Source: Actinotalea subterranea (GTDB taxonomy: Bacteria > Actinomycetota > Actinomycetes > Actinomycetales > Cellulomonadaceae). Taken from it: DNA of 64,000 nt. Positions within the stretch are counted from its first letter, which is position 1, and every line of letters begins with the position of its first letter. Where the stretch lies: the NCBI RefSeq assembly GCF_008364845.1, contig NZ_VTTP01000011.1, positions 1 to 64,000 on the forward strand, given 5' to 3'. Position numbers and translations under genes: made by a program. This document shows, one piece after another, positions 40,519 to 49,380 of the stretch. Under the pieces are notes generated by a model. That model had not been told where the DNA came from. It searched no databases and saw only the letters and a list, made by a program, of their open reading frames with translations.

Positions 40519-41136
40519 TCACACCGGTGGGTACGGCGCGGCCTTGAGCAGACGCGCGAGGTGCGCCGCGTTGGACGCGGCGGTGGCCGTCGTCGTCGCG
40601 ACCTTCTCCGGGATCCCCTCGAGGTCCTTGTAGTCGACGCTGCCCATGGCCTCGCCCACCCAGTAGGTGACGGCGCCCGCGGGCAGGGTGAAGCCGACGT
40701 CGTCGAGCGCCTGGAACACCTCCGCGCTCACGTGGTGCGCGCCGTCCTCGTTGCCGACCACCGCCACGAGCGCGACCTTGCCCCAGGTCAGCATGCGGCC
40801 TTCGTCGTCGGTCTCTGACAGCTCGGCGTCCAGGCGTTCGAGGGCCCGCTTGGTCACGCTGGACGGCTGCCCCATCCAGATCGGGGTCGCGACCACGAGG
40901 ATGTCCGCGGCAAGGACCCGCGCCCTGAGCGCGGGCCAGGCGTCACCCGCGCCCATGTCGACCTCGACGCCGGGTCGGATGTCGTGATCCGTCAGACGCA
41001 CGACGTCACCGGTGACCCCGTGGTGCCCGAGCGCCTCGAGCACCTGCCGCCCGAGCACCTCGCTGCTGGACGGTTGGGACGACGGCTTGAGCGAGCCCAC
41101 GAGCACGACGGCGGACAGGTTCTCGGCTGTCTCCAT
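40519..41136 (-). CDS. NAD(P)H-dependent FMN reductase / flavodoxin-fold protein
   Basis: 205 aa, flavodoxin fold: VVLVGSLKPSSQPSSSE (FMN phosphate loop), ILVVATPIWMGQPSSVTKRALER and VALVAVVGNEDGAHHVSAE. Such proteins reduce FMN or quinones in the cytoplasm. Third gene of a minus-strand group (thioredoxin-like, DUF4395, this). The 178 bp to the HMA gene show no other gene. Confidence 0.82.
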   Translation of the reverse strand: METAENLSAVVLVGSLKPSSQPSSSEVLGRQVLEALGHHGVTGDVVRLTDHDIRPGVEVDMGAGDAWPALRARVLAADILVVATPIWMGQPSSVTKRALERLDAELSETDDEGRMLTWGKVALVAVVGNEDGAHHVSAEVFQALDDVGFTLPAGAVTYWVGEAMGSVDYKDLEGIPEKVATTTATAASNAAHLARLLKAAPYPPV

Positions 41137-41184
41137 GCCCGCATCCTCGGCAGCCGTGGTGCGACCCGCAACTGCTCGCCCGGC

Positions 41185-41691
41185 TCAGCGGCGGGCTGCC
41201 CGGAGCCGGGCGAGCAGGAGGTAGAGCTCGCAGCCGAGGCAGAAGCCGAAGGCCGCGTTGAGGAAGGCCGCCGCCAGGGCGATCGCGGCGGCGACGGGGA
41301 CGGCCCCCTCGAGCCCGGTGAGCCCGAGCGCGACCCCCGAGCCCGTGACGACGAGGCCGACGAGCTGTGCGAAGCGCGGGGGAGCCGGGGCCTCGAGCTC
41401 GCGCGGCGGGGCGAGCCTGGGCCTGACGAGCGCCCGGAACAGCAGACCCTGGACGGAGCCCTGGGCGCCGCGCGCCGTACCGACGAGGAACAGGGCCGCG
41501 CTCACCCCGAGCAGCAGGAGCGCGGCCGGCTGGGTGCCGAGCAGGAGCGTCGCCGCGAGGAGCGTCGCGCTGATCGCCGCGCCGAAGCGTGGGCCACGGG
41601 GGTCGATGCCCGCGGCCGGTGTCGCGAGCGACGGCCCGGACGGCCTCGGTGTGACGGCGGTCGTCAGGGGGTCGGAGGAGGAGAGGGGCAT
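41185..41691 (-). CDS. DUF4395 membrane protein
   Basis: 168 aa. Four predicted helices and a conserved FGFCLGCELYLL near the C-terminus with two Cys. DUF4395 proteins are very often encoded beside thioredoxin-like genes, as here (1-bp gap), and probably serve membrane redox chemistry. Function unproven. Confidence 0.82.
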   Translation of the reverse strand: MPLSSSDPLTTAVTPRPSGPSLATPAAGIDPRGPRFGAAISATLLAATLLLGTQPAALLLLGVSAALFLVGTARGAQGSVQGLLFRALVRPRLAPPRELEAPAPPRFAQLVGLVVTGSGVALGLTGLEGAVPVAAAIALAAAFLNAAFGFCLGCELYLLLARLRAARR

Positions 41692-41692
41692 G

Positions 41693-42148
41693 TCAGATCC
41701 TTGTCGGGTCGGGCGAGCCGGGGAGTGTCGCGAGGCCCGCGAGCGCGGCCCGGGCCTGGCCGGCGCTGAGCGGGCCCGACGTGCGCGTACGGACCGCGCG
41801 GTCGACGTCGAGCAGGAGGACGGTGGGCGTGCGCAGGATCCCGAGGGAGCGCACGACGTCGGGGTGCTCGTCGGCGTCGAGCTCCACGAGACCCACGGGC
41901 TCGGCCGCGGTCACCGACTCGAGGACGCGACGCGCCTGCGGGCACGTGCTGCAGGTCGCGGACGAGACGAGCACGAACGTGGGGACGTCGGCGGGTGGGA
42001 CCAGGGCGAGGAGGGCCTCGGCCGCGGCGCCGGCCCGCGGCCCCACGTCCCGCACGGTGCGCACACGACCTGCGTGGGCCTGCAGGAGGAACCAGGCGGC
42101 CGTGGCCCCCGCGAGGACCGCGACGAGGATGAGGAGCTGCTGGGGCAT
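41693..42148 (-). CDS. Membrane-anchored thioredoxin-like protein
   Basis: 151 aa. N-terminal helix (LLILVAVLAGATAAWFLL), then a thioredoxin fold with Cys66-Ser-Thr-Cys69 (SSATCSTCPQARRVL) and the cis-Pro segment RTPTVLLLD. Membrane-tethered thioredoxin with DUF4395 forms a familiar actinobacterial pair. A cysteine-bearing leader peptide precedes the operon. Confidence 0.85.
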   Translation of the reverse strand: MPQQLLILVAVLAGATAAWFLLQAHAGRVRTVRDVGPRAGAAAEALLALVPPADVPTFVLVSSATCSTCPQARRVLESVTAAEPVGLVELDADEHPDVVRSLGILRTPTVLLLDVDRAVRTRTSGPLSAGQARAALAGLATLPGSPDPTRI

Positions 42149-42214
42149 GGGTGTCTCTCGGTCGTCCCCGTCATGGGGGCCTTGTGGTCGGCTGGCTGGG
42201 GGCGTCGAACGACG

Positions 42215-42286
42215 TCAGACCCGACACAGGCAGCCGGCGGTCCGCAGCAGGTCCACGTGGACGCGGCGCACCAGGACCAGAGGCAT
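42215..42286 (-). CDS. Cysteine-containing leader peptide (23 aa)
   Basis: Starts ATG 42286: MPLVLVRRVHVDLLRTAG, then CLCRV and stop, 66 bp upstream of the thioredoxin operon start. The RRxHVDLxR core with a Cys pair near the end is the pattern of the actinobacterial 'putative leader peptides' found before sulfur-related operons; in mycobacteria such ORFs mediate cysteine-responsive attenuation. No strong ribosome-binding site is seen. The function here is by analogy. Confidence 0.6.
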   Translation of the reverse strand: MPLVLVRRVHVDLLRTAGCLCRV

Positions 42287-42408
42287 GGCGGCACTGTACG
42301 TCCAGGGGCCGCCCGCGCACAGGCGGTGTCCGCATCGCAGTCGGCCGTCCGGGAGGCACTGCGCCGGACGTCCCGCGCAGGAAGATCGGTTCACGGCAGG
42401 ATGGACCC

Positions 42409-44097
42409 ATGCCGATCGCCGCTGAGCAGCCCTGGGTCAAGAACTACCAGCCCGGGGTCCCCGCCCGGATCGAGATCCCCACGGAGTCGCTCGTGGCGAT
42501 GGTCGAGCACTCCGTGGCCGAGGCGGGCAGCAGCCCGGCGATGGAGTTCTTCGGACGACGCACGACGTACGCCGAGCTCGGCGACCAGATCTCGCGCGCA
42601 GCGGAGGGCCTGCGCCGGCTCGGCGTCCGCGCGGGCGACCGGGTCGCGCTGATCCTGCCGAACTGCCCGCAGCACGTCGTGGCGTTCTACGCGGTGCTGC
42701 GCCTCGGCGCCGTCGTCGTCGAGCACAACCCGCTCTACACGTCGCGCGAGCTGCGCCACCAGTTCGAGGACCACCAGGCGCGCGTCGTCATCGCCTGGGA
42801 CAAGGCGGTCGCGGCGGTGCGCTCGTTCCCGGGCGACATCGAGATCGACCACGTGGTGTCCGTCAACCTGCTGACCGCGTTCCCGGCCGCCAAGAGGCTC
42901 GCGCTGAGGCTCCCGCTGCCCTCCGTCCGCGCATCGCGTGACGCGCTGACGGCGCCTGCGCCCGGCGCCACGCCGTGGGAGGCGCTCCTCGGCCACGGTC
43001 CGATCGCGGAGGACCACCCCCGCCCGGGGGTCGACGACCTCGCGGCCATCCAGTACACGTCCGGCACCACGGGCCGGCCCAAGGGCGCGATGCTCACCCA
43101 CCTCAACCTCTACGCGAACGCCCTGCAGGGCGAGGCATGGATGCACGGCGCGGAGTACCGCAAGGAGATCTTCTACGCGATCCTGCCGATGTTCCACGCG
43201 TTCGGGATGACGCTCTACCTGACGTACGGCGTCCGCAAGCAGGCCCTGCTCGTGCTGTTCCCGAAGTTCGACCCGGGCCTGATCCTCGCCGCGATGAAGA
43301 AGTCGCCCGCGACCGTGTACTGCGCCGTCCCGCCCATCTACGAGCGCACCGCGATGGCCGCACGCGAGAAGGGCGTCTCGCTGCGCTCGTGCCGGTTCTG
43401 CATCTCCGGGGCGATGAACCTGCCCGACCACGTGGTCGAGCTCTGGGAGTCCATGTCCGGCGGTCTGCTCGTCGAGGGCTACGGCATGACGGAGTCCTCG
43501 CCCGTCGCGCTCGGCAACCCGTTCCACCCCAGCCGCCGCACCGGGACCATCGGGGTGCCGTTCCCCTCCACCCTCATGAAGGTCGTGGACCAGGACGACC
43601 CGACGCGCGAGGTCGCGCAGGGTGAGCCCGGCGAGCTCCTGCTCCAGGGCCCGCAGGTGTTCCAGGGCTACTGGAACAACCCGGAGGAGACCGCGAAGAC
43701 CCTGCTGCCCGACGGGTGGCTGCGCACGGGCGACATCGTCACGGTCGACGAGGACGGGTTCACCACGATCGTCGACCGGGCGAAGGAGCTCATCATCACC
43801 GGCGGGTTCAACGTCTCGCCCTCCGAGGTGGAGGCGGTGCTCCGCCTGCACGCGGACGTGGTCGACGCCGCCGTCGTGGGCAAGCCGCTCGAGCGTGGCG
43901 GCGAGATGGTGGTGGCGGCCGTCGAGCTCGAGGCCGGTGCCGTGCTGGACGAGGCCGCCCTACGGGCGCACTGCCGCGACCACCTCGCCGCGTACAAGGT
44001 TCCCCGCCGGGTCGTCCAGATCGAGGACACGCCGCGCTCGATGCTCGGCAAGGTGCTGCGCAAGGAGGTCCGCGAGCGGGTGCTGCCGCTCGTGTGA
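42409..44097 (+). CDS. Long-chain acyl-CoA ligase (FadD-like)
   Basis: 562 aa adenylate-forming enzyme. Core motifs: IQYTSGTTGRPKGAMLTH, EGYGMTESSPVAL, GWLRTGDI, and the C-terminal lid VDRAKELIITGGFNVSPSEVE with Lys in RSMLGKVLRKE. It activates fatty acids to acyl-AMP and acyl-CoA in the cytosol. ATG 42409 chosen by family N-terminus; upstream there is only a weak AGG. Monocistronic, with a hairpin at the end. Confidence 0.9.
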   Translation: MPIAAEQPWVKNYQPGVPARIEIPTESLVAMVEHSVAEAGSSPAMEFFGRRTTYAELGDQISRAAEGLRRLGVRAGDRVALILPNCPQHVVAFYAVLRLGAVVVEHNPLYTSRELRHQFEDHQARVVIAWDKAVAAVRSFPGDIEIDHVVSVNLLTAFPAAKRLALRLPLPSVRASRDALTAPAPGATPWEALLGHGPIAEDHPRPGVDDLAAIQYTSGTTGRPKGAMLTHLNLYANALQGEAWMHGAEYRKEIFYAILPMFHAFGMTLYLTYGVRKQALLVLFPKFDPGLILAAMKKSPATVYCAVPPIYERTAMAAREKGVSLRSCRFCISGAMNLPDHVVELWESMSGGLLVEGYGMTESSPVALGNPFHPSRRTGTIGVPFPSTLMKVVDQDDPTREVAQGEPGELLLQGPQVFQGYWNNPEETAKTLLPDGWLRTGDIVTVDEDGFTTIVDRAKELIITGGFNVSPSEVEAVLRLHADVVDAAVVGKPLERGGEMVVAAVELEAGAVLDEAALRAHCRDHLAAYKVPRRVVQIEDTPRSMLGKVLRKEVRERVLPLV

Positions 44098-44115
44098 CCG
44101 GCGCACGTGCCTTCG

Positions 44116-44146
44116 GTCGCGGCCGGCCTCAGGGCCAGGCCGCGAC
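44116..44146. terminator. Hairpin between convergent genes
   Basis: 9-bp stem GTCGCGGCC / GGCCGCGAC (44116-44124 with 44138-44146) covers the end of the convergent hydrolase gene (stop 44129), 18 bases after the ligase stop. Confidence 0.5.
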
Positions 44147-46003
44147 GCGCTCGACCTCCTCGCGCCGCAGCGCCGCCTCGACGGACGCGAGCTGCTCGTC
44201 GGTGCAGCCGAGGCCGAACGCGAAGCGGACGGCGCTCGCCGTGTCCGCCCGGTAGTCGTGCCCGCTCGACGCGAACTCGCCGGGCGTCATGTCGACGGCG
44301 TTCTTCACGTCGATGGCCGCCTGGAGGAACGTGATGGGGCTCGACCACTCGGCGTGCGGCGGCACGACGGGCGGGCGGGTCGGGCCGAGCCACGCGGGGC
44401 TCCGCACGAGGAGGTCAGGGCTGAACAGCGTCACGCCGTCGTCCTCGTGGGCGAGCAGGACGTAGCGCGCCGCGTCGCGCGCCTCGGGGCTCAGGTCCGC
44501 CAGGTCCCGCGCGTCGCGGAGCACGAGGACCTCGCCAGGCCGGACGTCGCCCCGCAGCGGGTCGCGGACCTCCCGGGCCCAGCCGCTCACGTAGGGCGTG
44601 CCCAGCCAGAGGGCGCGCTCCACGTGGTGCAGCCGCAGGCCACGCGTCCCGGTGTGCAGGAACGCGTCCTGGCTGGTGTGCGCCCCGAGGCTCTCGCCGA
44701 ACAGGACGACGCGCGGGCGGCGCTCGGGCGGACGGCTGCCGATGAGCTCGGCGACGGCCATCCAGACGGCGGCGTTCTGCTCGCGACCGTCGTCGACCCG
44801 GTCGAGCGACAGGATGGAGGGGCGCACCGAGTACTGGAGCGTGAGCGAGGCGCAGTCGCCGCGCGTGAGGTACTCCCACGTCGAGCTCGCCGCGTAGTTG
44901 ACGTACCCCGTGCCCGTCGGTGAGCACAGCACGAGCAACGACCGGTCGAGGGCACCCGTGCGCTCCAGCTCCGTGAGGGCGAGCGAGACCCGTTCGGAGA
45001 CCGTCGGTGCGCTCGTCAGACCCACGTAGACCCGGATCGGCTCGACCGCGGGCTCACCCATGACCTCGCGGATCCGTGCCGCGGGCGTCACCGAGGCGAG
45101 GTGCCGGCGTGCCTGCCTCGTCAGGGGTGCCCACCTGACGGCGCTGCCCGGCCCACCGCTGACGAGAGGCGAGGTCGGCGGGTCGACGAGCGCCGCGTCG
45201 GGTGCGGAGACCACCGTCTCGATGCGCTTGTACATGCGCGCACCGACCCCGTAGAGCGCGCCGCCGATCATGCCGGCTGACAGGAGGTGGCTCGCGACGG
45301 ATCCGTGCCCGGGCGACCCGGTCACGCGGCGCACGACGACGTCGGCGCCCTGGGCGATCCGTCGCTCGACCGCGGCGAGCGCCACGGCACCGCCCGCGGT
45401 GAGCGCTCCGACGCCGAGCGAACGCGCGACGGGTGCCCCGCCGTCGAGCGGGAGCCGCCCGCCCGCCGCGCCGAGCCGTCTCACCCGCACGACCTGCCCG
45501 ACGGCGGCGACGCCGGCACCCGTCGCCACGGCGACGGGGAGGGTGCGCAGCGCCACACCGACGGGACGGTCGTGGTCCGGCATCGCGTCGAGCATCCCCG
45601 GGACGAGGCCCGCGAGGGAGGCCACCCCGACCCGGTGCGCGGCCGTGCGGGTCAGCGCGCGGAGCGTCGGCTCGCCGTCGCGGTGGGGGAGCGCGGCCCG
45701 GACCGCGGCCGAGACGGCGAGGGCCGCGACGTCGACGACGAGCGTGGTGCGCGCGGTCGACCCCGTGTCCACGCGCGCACCGGTGAGCCGCAGCAGGCCG
45801 CGCGACGTGCTCAGCACGGCGTCGTGCACCACGGTCGTGAGCGCGTAGCTCATGGCTGCCGACAGGCCGGTGACGACGCCCTGGTCGACCGCCGAACGGC
45901 GGCGCAGCAGGGGCACGAGGCTCCTGGGGACGGATGCCGACGCCGCGACGATCCCGGCGCGCTGGCTCGCCGAGAGGCGCAGGTAGAGAACGTCGGGCCG
46001 CAT
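44129..46003 (-). CDS. Large alpha/beta-hydrolase family membrane protein
   Basis: 624 aa. The N-terminal half is a chain of membrane helices (VVTGLSAAMSYALTTVV, TTLVVDVAALAVSAAV, RSLGVGALTAGGAVALA); the C-terminal half holds an alpha/beta-hydrolase with nucleophile elbow GESLG (VVLFGESLGAHTSQDA) and a late catalytic His region (YVLLAHEDDGVTLFSP). This matches the actinobacterial alpha/beta-hydrolase_9 family (N-terminal membrane domain plus hydrolase), of unknown substrate. ATG 46003 lies 11 bp behind the lycopene cyclase stop, so they may be co-transcribed. Confidence 0.8.
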   Translation of the reverse strand: MRPDVLYLRLSASQRAGIVAASASVPRSLVPLLRRRSAVDQGVVTGLSAAMSYALTTVVHDAVLSTSRGLLRLTGARVDTGSTARTTLVVDVAALAVSAAVRAALPHRDGEPTLRALTRTAAHRVGVASLAGLVPGMLDAMPDHDRPVGVALRTLPVAVATGAGVAAVGQVVRVRRLGAAGGRLPLDGGAPVARSLGVGALTAGGAVALAAVERRIAQGADVVVRRVTGSPGHGSVASHLLSAGMIGGALYGVGARMYKRIETVVSAPDAALVDPPTSPLVSGGPGSAVRWAPLTRQARRHLASVTPAARIREVMGEPAVEPIRVYVGLTSAPTVSERVSLALTELERTGALDRSLLVLCSPTGTGYVNYAASSTWEYLTRGDCASLTLQYSVRPSILSLDRVDDGREQNAAVWMAVAELIGSRPPERRPRVVLFGESLGAHTSQDAFLHTGTRGLRLHHVERALWLGTPYVSGWAREVRDPLRGDVRPGEVLVLRDARDLADLSPEARDAARYVLLAHEDDGVTLFSPDLLVRSPAWLGPTRPPVVPPHAEWSSPITFLQAAIDVKNAVDMTPGEFASSGHDYRADTASAVRFAFGLGCTDEQLASVEAALRREEVERVAAWP

Positions 46004-46014
46004 GCGTGCCTCCG

Positions 46015-47337
46015 TCAGGGGTGGGTGGTGCCGGGATCGGACCCATCCTGGCGGAGCGGCCGGGCGAGGGTGGGGACCGGCGCGCGCCGCCGACGGGTCC
46101 GGGGCCGGGTCAGGTGACGGACGGCCGCGCGCACGAACGGCGCGACGGGCAGGCTCGTGCACAGGGTCAGCTGCCCGACCACGCCGAGGTCCTCGTCCAG
46201 GAACGCGAGGACCCGCTCCGGCGGGTTCGCGACGAACAGGCGGGCGAACACGCGCCTCGCCACCTCGGGCTCGTCGCGGACGACCGCGAGGAGCCACCGG
46301 TCGAGCAGCGCGAACCAGGCGCTCGGTGCGGCGACGTCGTACGGGTGGCCCCAGCGGGTGAGGGAGTCCGTGATCGCTCGGGCATGACGCTGCATGCGCT
46401 CGAACCCGTAGCCCGTGCTGGCCCTGACCATGCCCGCCCGCGCGCCGATCGGCACGACGGCCCCCCGCGGGCCCGCGGGCCGGCCGGTGCGCAGAGGGAT
46501 GACGCCCTTCTCGGTGCCGACGACCGACCAGGACCCCGCGCCGACGACGGCGCTGAGGTACTCGTCCACCGCCACGGCGTGCACGGTGGGGGTGGGCGCT
46601 GGTGCGGGGACGGCCGCCGGGGGACCAGGGACGACGAACGTCGTGTGCTCGACGAGCGCGCACCGCGGCGTCTGCGGCAGCACGTACACGAAGGAGAGGC
46701 CGCCGGCCTGGTCCGTCCGGAAGTCCATCAGCGTCGGCGTGGCGGGGTCGAACACGTCGGTGTCGCACTCGACCCGGTGGCCGAGGAAGGACAGGTGCGG
46801 ACCCGCGGTCACGTCGGACGTCCGGTGGCCGATGCCGACGCTGTCGAACACCCATCGGGCGCGCACCGTCCTGGGGCTGCCCGGGGAGCCGGCGAGGATC
46901 AGGCCGACGCGTGCCCCGGCGCCCTCGTCGGTGACGGACGTGACGACGCCGCGCACCAGCTCGACACCCGACGCGGACGCCGACGCGACCTGCGTGCTCA
47001 CGGCACGGATCAGGCCCGGTCCACTCATCGTCCGGTAGCGGTAGCGACCGAGGGCGAGCCGGCGCGTCAGGCCGGGGGCGCGGACCAGCACGTGGTCGAC
47101 ACCGATGCCCGCGGCGGGGTCGAGGAGGTGCTCACCGCGTGACCAGTAGGCCCACGCACGGGCCTCGACGGGTACGGCTCCGTCGTCGACGACCAGCACG
47201 CTCCGGCCGTGCCAGGAGGCCGCCAGGTGGCACGCGAGGGACAGCCCTGCGGCGCCCGCCCCGACGATCACGGCATCGACTGCTGCCGGGACGGACGTGG
47301 CGCGGTCCGCGTCTGCGTGGTCGGGGTTCGCACGCAC
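46015..47337 (-). CDS. crtY: Lycopene beta-cyclase (CrtY/CrtL type)
   Basis: 440 aa flavoprotein. Dinucleotide motif AVIVGAGAAGLSLACHLA near the N-terminus, AYWSRGE, GHRVECDTDVFDPATPTLMDF and TEKGVIPL, STGYGFERMQRHA characteristic of lycopene cyclases. It converts lycopene to beta-carotene with bound NAD(P)H/FAD. No other carotenoid gene (crtE, crtB, crtI) lies in the window, so it is separated from its pathway. Downstream of the ACT gene with 58 bp between. Confidence 0.85.
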   Translation of the reverse strand: MRANPDHADADRATSVPAAVDAVIVGAGAAGLSLACHLAASWHGRSVLVVDDGAVPVEARAWAYWSRGEHLLDPAAGIGVDHVLVRAPGLTRRLALGRYRYRTMSGPGLIRAVSTQVASASASGVELVRGVVTSVTDEGAGARVGLILAGSPGSPRTVRARWVFDSVGIGHRTSDVTAGPHLSFLGHRVECDTDVFDPATPTLMDFRTDQAGGLSFVYVLPQTPRCALVEHTTFVVPGPPAAVPAPAPTPTVHAVAVDEYLSAVVGAGSWSVVGTEKGVIPLRTGRPAGPRGAVVPIGARAGMVRASTGYGFERMQRHARAITDSLTRWGHPYDVAAPSAWFALLDRWLLAVVRDEPEVARRVFARLFVANPPERVLAFLDEDLGVVGQLTLCTSLPVAPFVRAAVRHLTRPRTRRRRAPVPTLARPLRQDGSDPGTTHP

Positions 47338-47395
47338 ACCGTCATCCTCCCGCGACGTGCGCCGCGGCCACGGGTCGAAGGGCCCGCCGGTGCGG

Positions 47396-47872
47396 CTACG
47401 GAGCGGGCGGGAGCACGAGCGTCGTGACCGAGGACGCGCCCCGGCGACGCGCGTCCTGCGCGACCCGCTCGACGTCGCGCAGCGTGCCCTCGACGACGAG
47501 CGGCCGGCCGGGCACCTGGTCCGCCGGACCGGGGACGCCGGCGTCGTCCGCGGCGTGGGACGCGGCGCCCACCTGGTGCGACACGACCACGACCGCCCGG
47601 ACCACCGGGTCGTCCGCCGCGACGACCCGGACGTCCCGCACGGCTGCGAGCCGCTCGAGCGTGCGGGCGAGGAGCCGCCGTCGCCGCTCCGTGGCCCGGA
47701 AGGTGATGACGACCAGCCCGGTCTTACCGTCGATGTCGCTCGTGGAGAGCGAGTCGAAGTTGACGCCGCGGGCGGAGAAGACCTGGGCGAGGGCCGTGAC
47801 CGTCCCGGTGCGGTGCGCGCCGAGGACGTACGCGACCCATTGCGCGTCGCGCTCCGGCGCGGCGCCGGTCAT
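47396..47872 (-). CDS. ACT-domain protein
   Basis: 158 aa. N-terminal ACT domain (YVLGAHRTGTVTALAQVFSARGVNFDSL ... LVVITFRAT) and a second ACT-like segment (VRAVVVVSHQV ... RPLVVEGTLRDVER). ACT modules bind amino acids or small ligands and often regulate metabolism. It overlaps the MDH-like stop by 4 bp, suggesting an operon; ligand unknown. Confidence 0.75.
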   Translation of the reverse strand: MTGAAPERDAQWVAYVLGAHRTGTVTALAQVFSARGVNFDSLSTSDIDGKTGLVVITFRATERRRRLLARTLERLAAVRDVRVVAADDPVVRAVVVVSHQVGAASHAADDAGVPGPADQVPGRPLVVEGTLRDVERVAQDARRRGASSVTTLVLPPAP

Positions 47873-48960
47873 CGGGCCTCGCCCCCCGCCCGTCCCGGTC
47901 GCCACGGGCTCACGACGGCGTGGATCCGTGCCACGGTCCGCGCGAGCCGCGCCTCCTCGTCGGGCGCGAGGTCGTCCAGGAGCACGCGGGTCCAGCCGTC
48001 CGGGCCCAGGACGACCGGCACCCCGAGGACGCCCCGCACCGGTGACCCGGCCAGGGTGATCTGCCCGTCGAGCGCCACCTGGCCGGCGACCACGATCTCC
48101 CGGCCGTCGAGCACCGTGTCCAGGAGGTCGACGGTCGCACTCGCGGTCGCCGCGGCCGTCTTCGCGCCGCTCTGGTGCGTGAGCCAGGGCCTGGCGACCG
48201 CGCGCAGGTCCGGCGGCCAGGAGTCGACGAGCGCGAAGGCGGCCGCCGTGTCGCTGCCCACCAGGCCGAGAAGGTGACGCTGGGCCTCCTCGATCTCCGC
48301 GCCGAAGCCGTCCAGCGTGCGCGCACCCCGCACGGTCCGCAGCGCCGCCGCACGCTCTGAGCGGTCCAGCCCGCTGATCCGGACGGTCGACCAGAGGGGC
48401 ACCAGGTCCTCCCCGTGCTGGCCCGCGACGAAGCCACCGATGCGGTGCCGGCGTAGACCGAGCGACACCGCGATCTCCCTGCGGAAGCGCAGGGTGTCGA
48501 GCCACGCGCCCATCCCGACGACCCGGTGCGCGCCGAGGGCGTCGGCGAGGACGGCGACGCCCAGCTCGACGGGGTTGGAGACCACGACGACGACCTCGTG
48601 GCCCGAGCCGTGCGTGGCCAGGGCCCGCGCGTACTCGGCGAAGACCGCGTGGTTCTGGGCGGCGAGCGCGGTCCGGTCCGTCGAGGCGCCTGCCCGGGCG
48701 GGGGAGGTCAGGCCGCCGGCGAGCACGACCACGTCGGCGACGACGTCGTCCGGGCTGAGCGCGACGTCCAGGAGCGGGGCGTGCTCGTCGTACGCGTCGA
48801 TGAGGTCGGCCCGCAGCCCGTGCGTCGCGTGCGCGGAGGCGCCGTCCGCGCGTCCGACGAGCTGGAGGCGTGACGACGGCGGCAGGACCCGGCGCTCGAT
48901 GAGCTGCGTGCAGATCTGACGGCCCACGTCCCCGGTCGCCCCGACCACCGCCACGTCCAC
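47869..48960 (-). CDS. Malate/lactate dehydrogenase-like protein
   Basis: 363 aa. NAD fold VDVAVVGATGDVGRQIC (GxxGxxG), VVVVSNPVEL, and catalytic-region GGFVAGQHGEDLVPLWST, in which His in AGQHGE corresponds to the active-site base of MDH/LDH. The usual substrate Arg triad is only partly visible, so a changed substrate is possible. It may form a four-gene operon with the ACT, lycopene-cyclase and hydrolase genes. The start is GTG 48960, with no good ribosome-binding site. Confidence 0.78.
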   Translation of the reverse strand: MDVAVVGATGDVGRQICTQLIERRVLPPSSRLQLVGRADGASAHATHGLRADLIDAYDEHAPLLDVALSPDDVVADVVVLAGGLTSPARAGASTDRTALAAQNHAVFAEYARALATHGSGHEVVVVVSNPVELGVAVLADALGAHRVVGMGAWLDTLRFRREIAVSLGLRRHRIGGFVAGQHGEDLVPLWSTVRISGLDRSERAAALRTVRGARTLDGFGAEIEEAQRHLLGLVGSDTAAAFALVDSWPPDLRAVARPWLTHQSGAKTAAATASATVDLLDTVLDGREIVVAGQVALDGQITLAGSPVRGVLGVPVVLGPDGWTRVLLDDLAPDEEARLARTVARIHAVVSPWRPGRAGGEAR

Positions 48961-49126
48961 CCGGCAGAGCCTAGGGGCTCGCCCCTCGGGGCACGCGCGA
49001 GCGGGTGAAATCGACGGCGGCGGCGCACTCGTGCGCGATCTGTGCGGTAGGTCCCAGAGGAGGCGGGCGACGCCTTGGCACCCTGGTGTGGTCAGCCCGT
49101 CCACACAGCCCACGAGGTGACTCACC

Positions 49127-49198
49127 ATGAACGAATCGGCGCCGGCAACCTCGGCCCGGTCCGTCGACGACGACGACCTGCCTCCCTTCTGGGACTGA
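49127..49198 (+). CDS. Possible 23-aa peptide gene
   Basis: ATG 49127 preceded by GAGG 10-13 bases upstream and a TTGGCA-like -35 near 49074. The peptide begins MNESAPATSARSVDDDD and ends LPPFWD. An acidic run followed by a short hydrophobic/aromatic end resembles small secreted or modified peptides, but no modification enzyme is next to it. A hairpin follows at 49248-49276. It fills part of the 420-bp gap from 48961 to 49380, in which I see nothing else. Confidence 0.35.
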   Translation: MNESAPATSARSVDDDDLPPFWD

Positions 49199-49247
49199 GC
49201 TCACCGCTCATGGCAGGGCGCCCATCCCACGGCCCCTCCTGAACACC

Positions 49248-49276
49248 CGCCCGAGCACGCAGGTCGTGCACGGGCG
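49248..49276 (+). terminator. Hairpin after the small peptide ORF
   Basis: CGCCCG-A-GCACG / CGTGC-A-CGGGCG (49248-49259 with 49265-49276), 11 pairs with one A-A mismatch and a 5-base loop. Confidence 0.5.
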
Positions 49277-49380
49277 GCCCCACGTCACCGCGCCTCGCGT
49301 GCGCGATGAGCACACCGACCGACGGTGACCCGGAGGTCCCGCCGCACCGACGCGCACCCAGGCGCAGGTACCCTGCTCCG

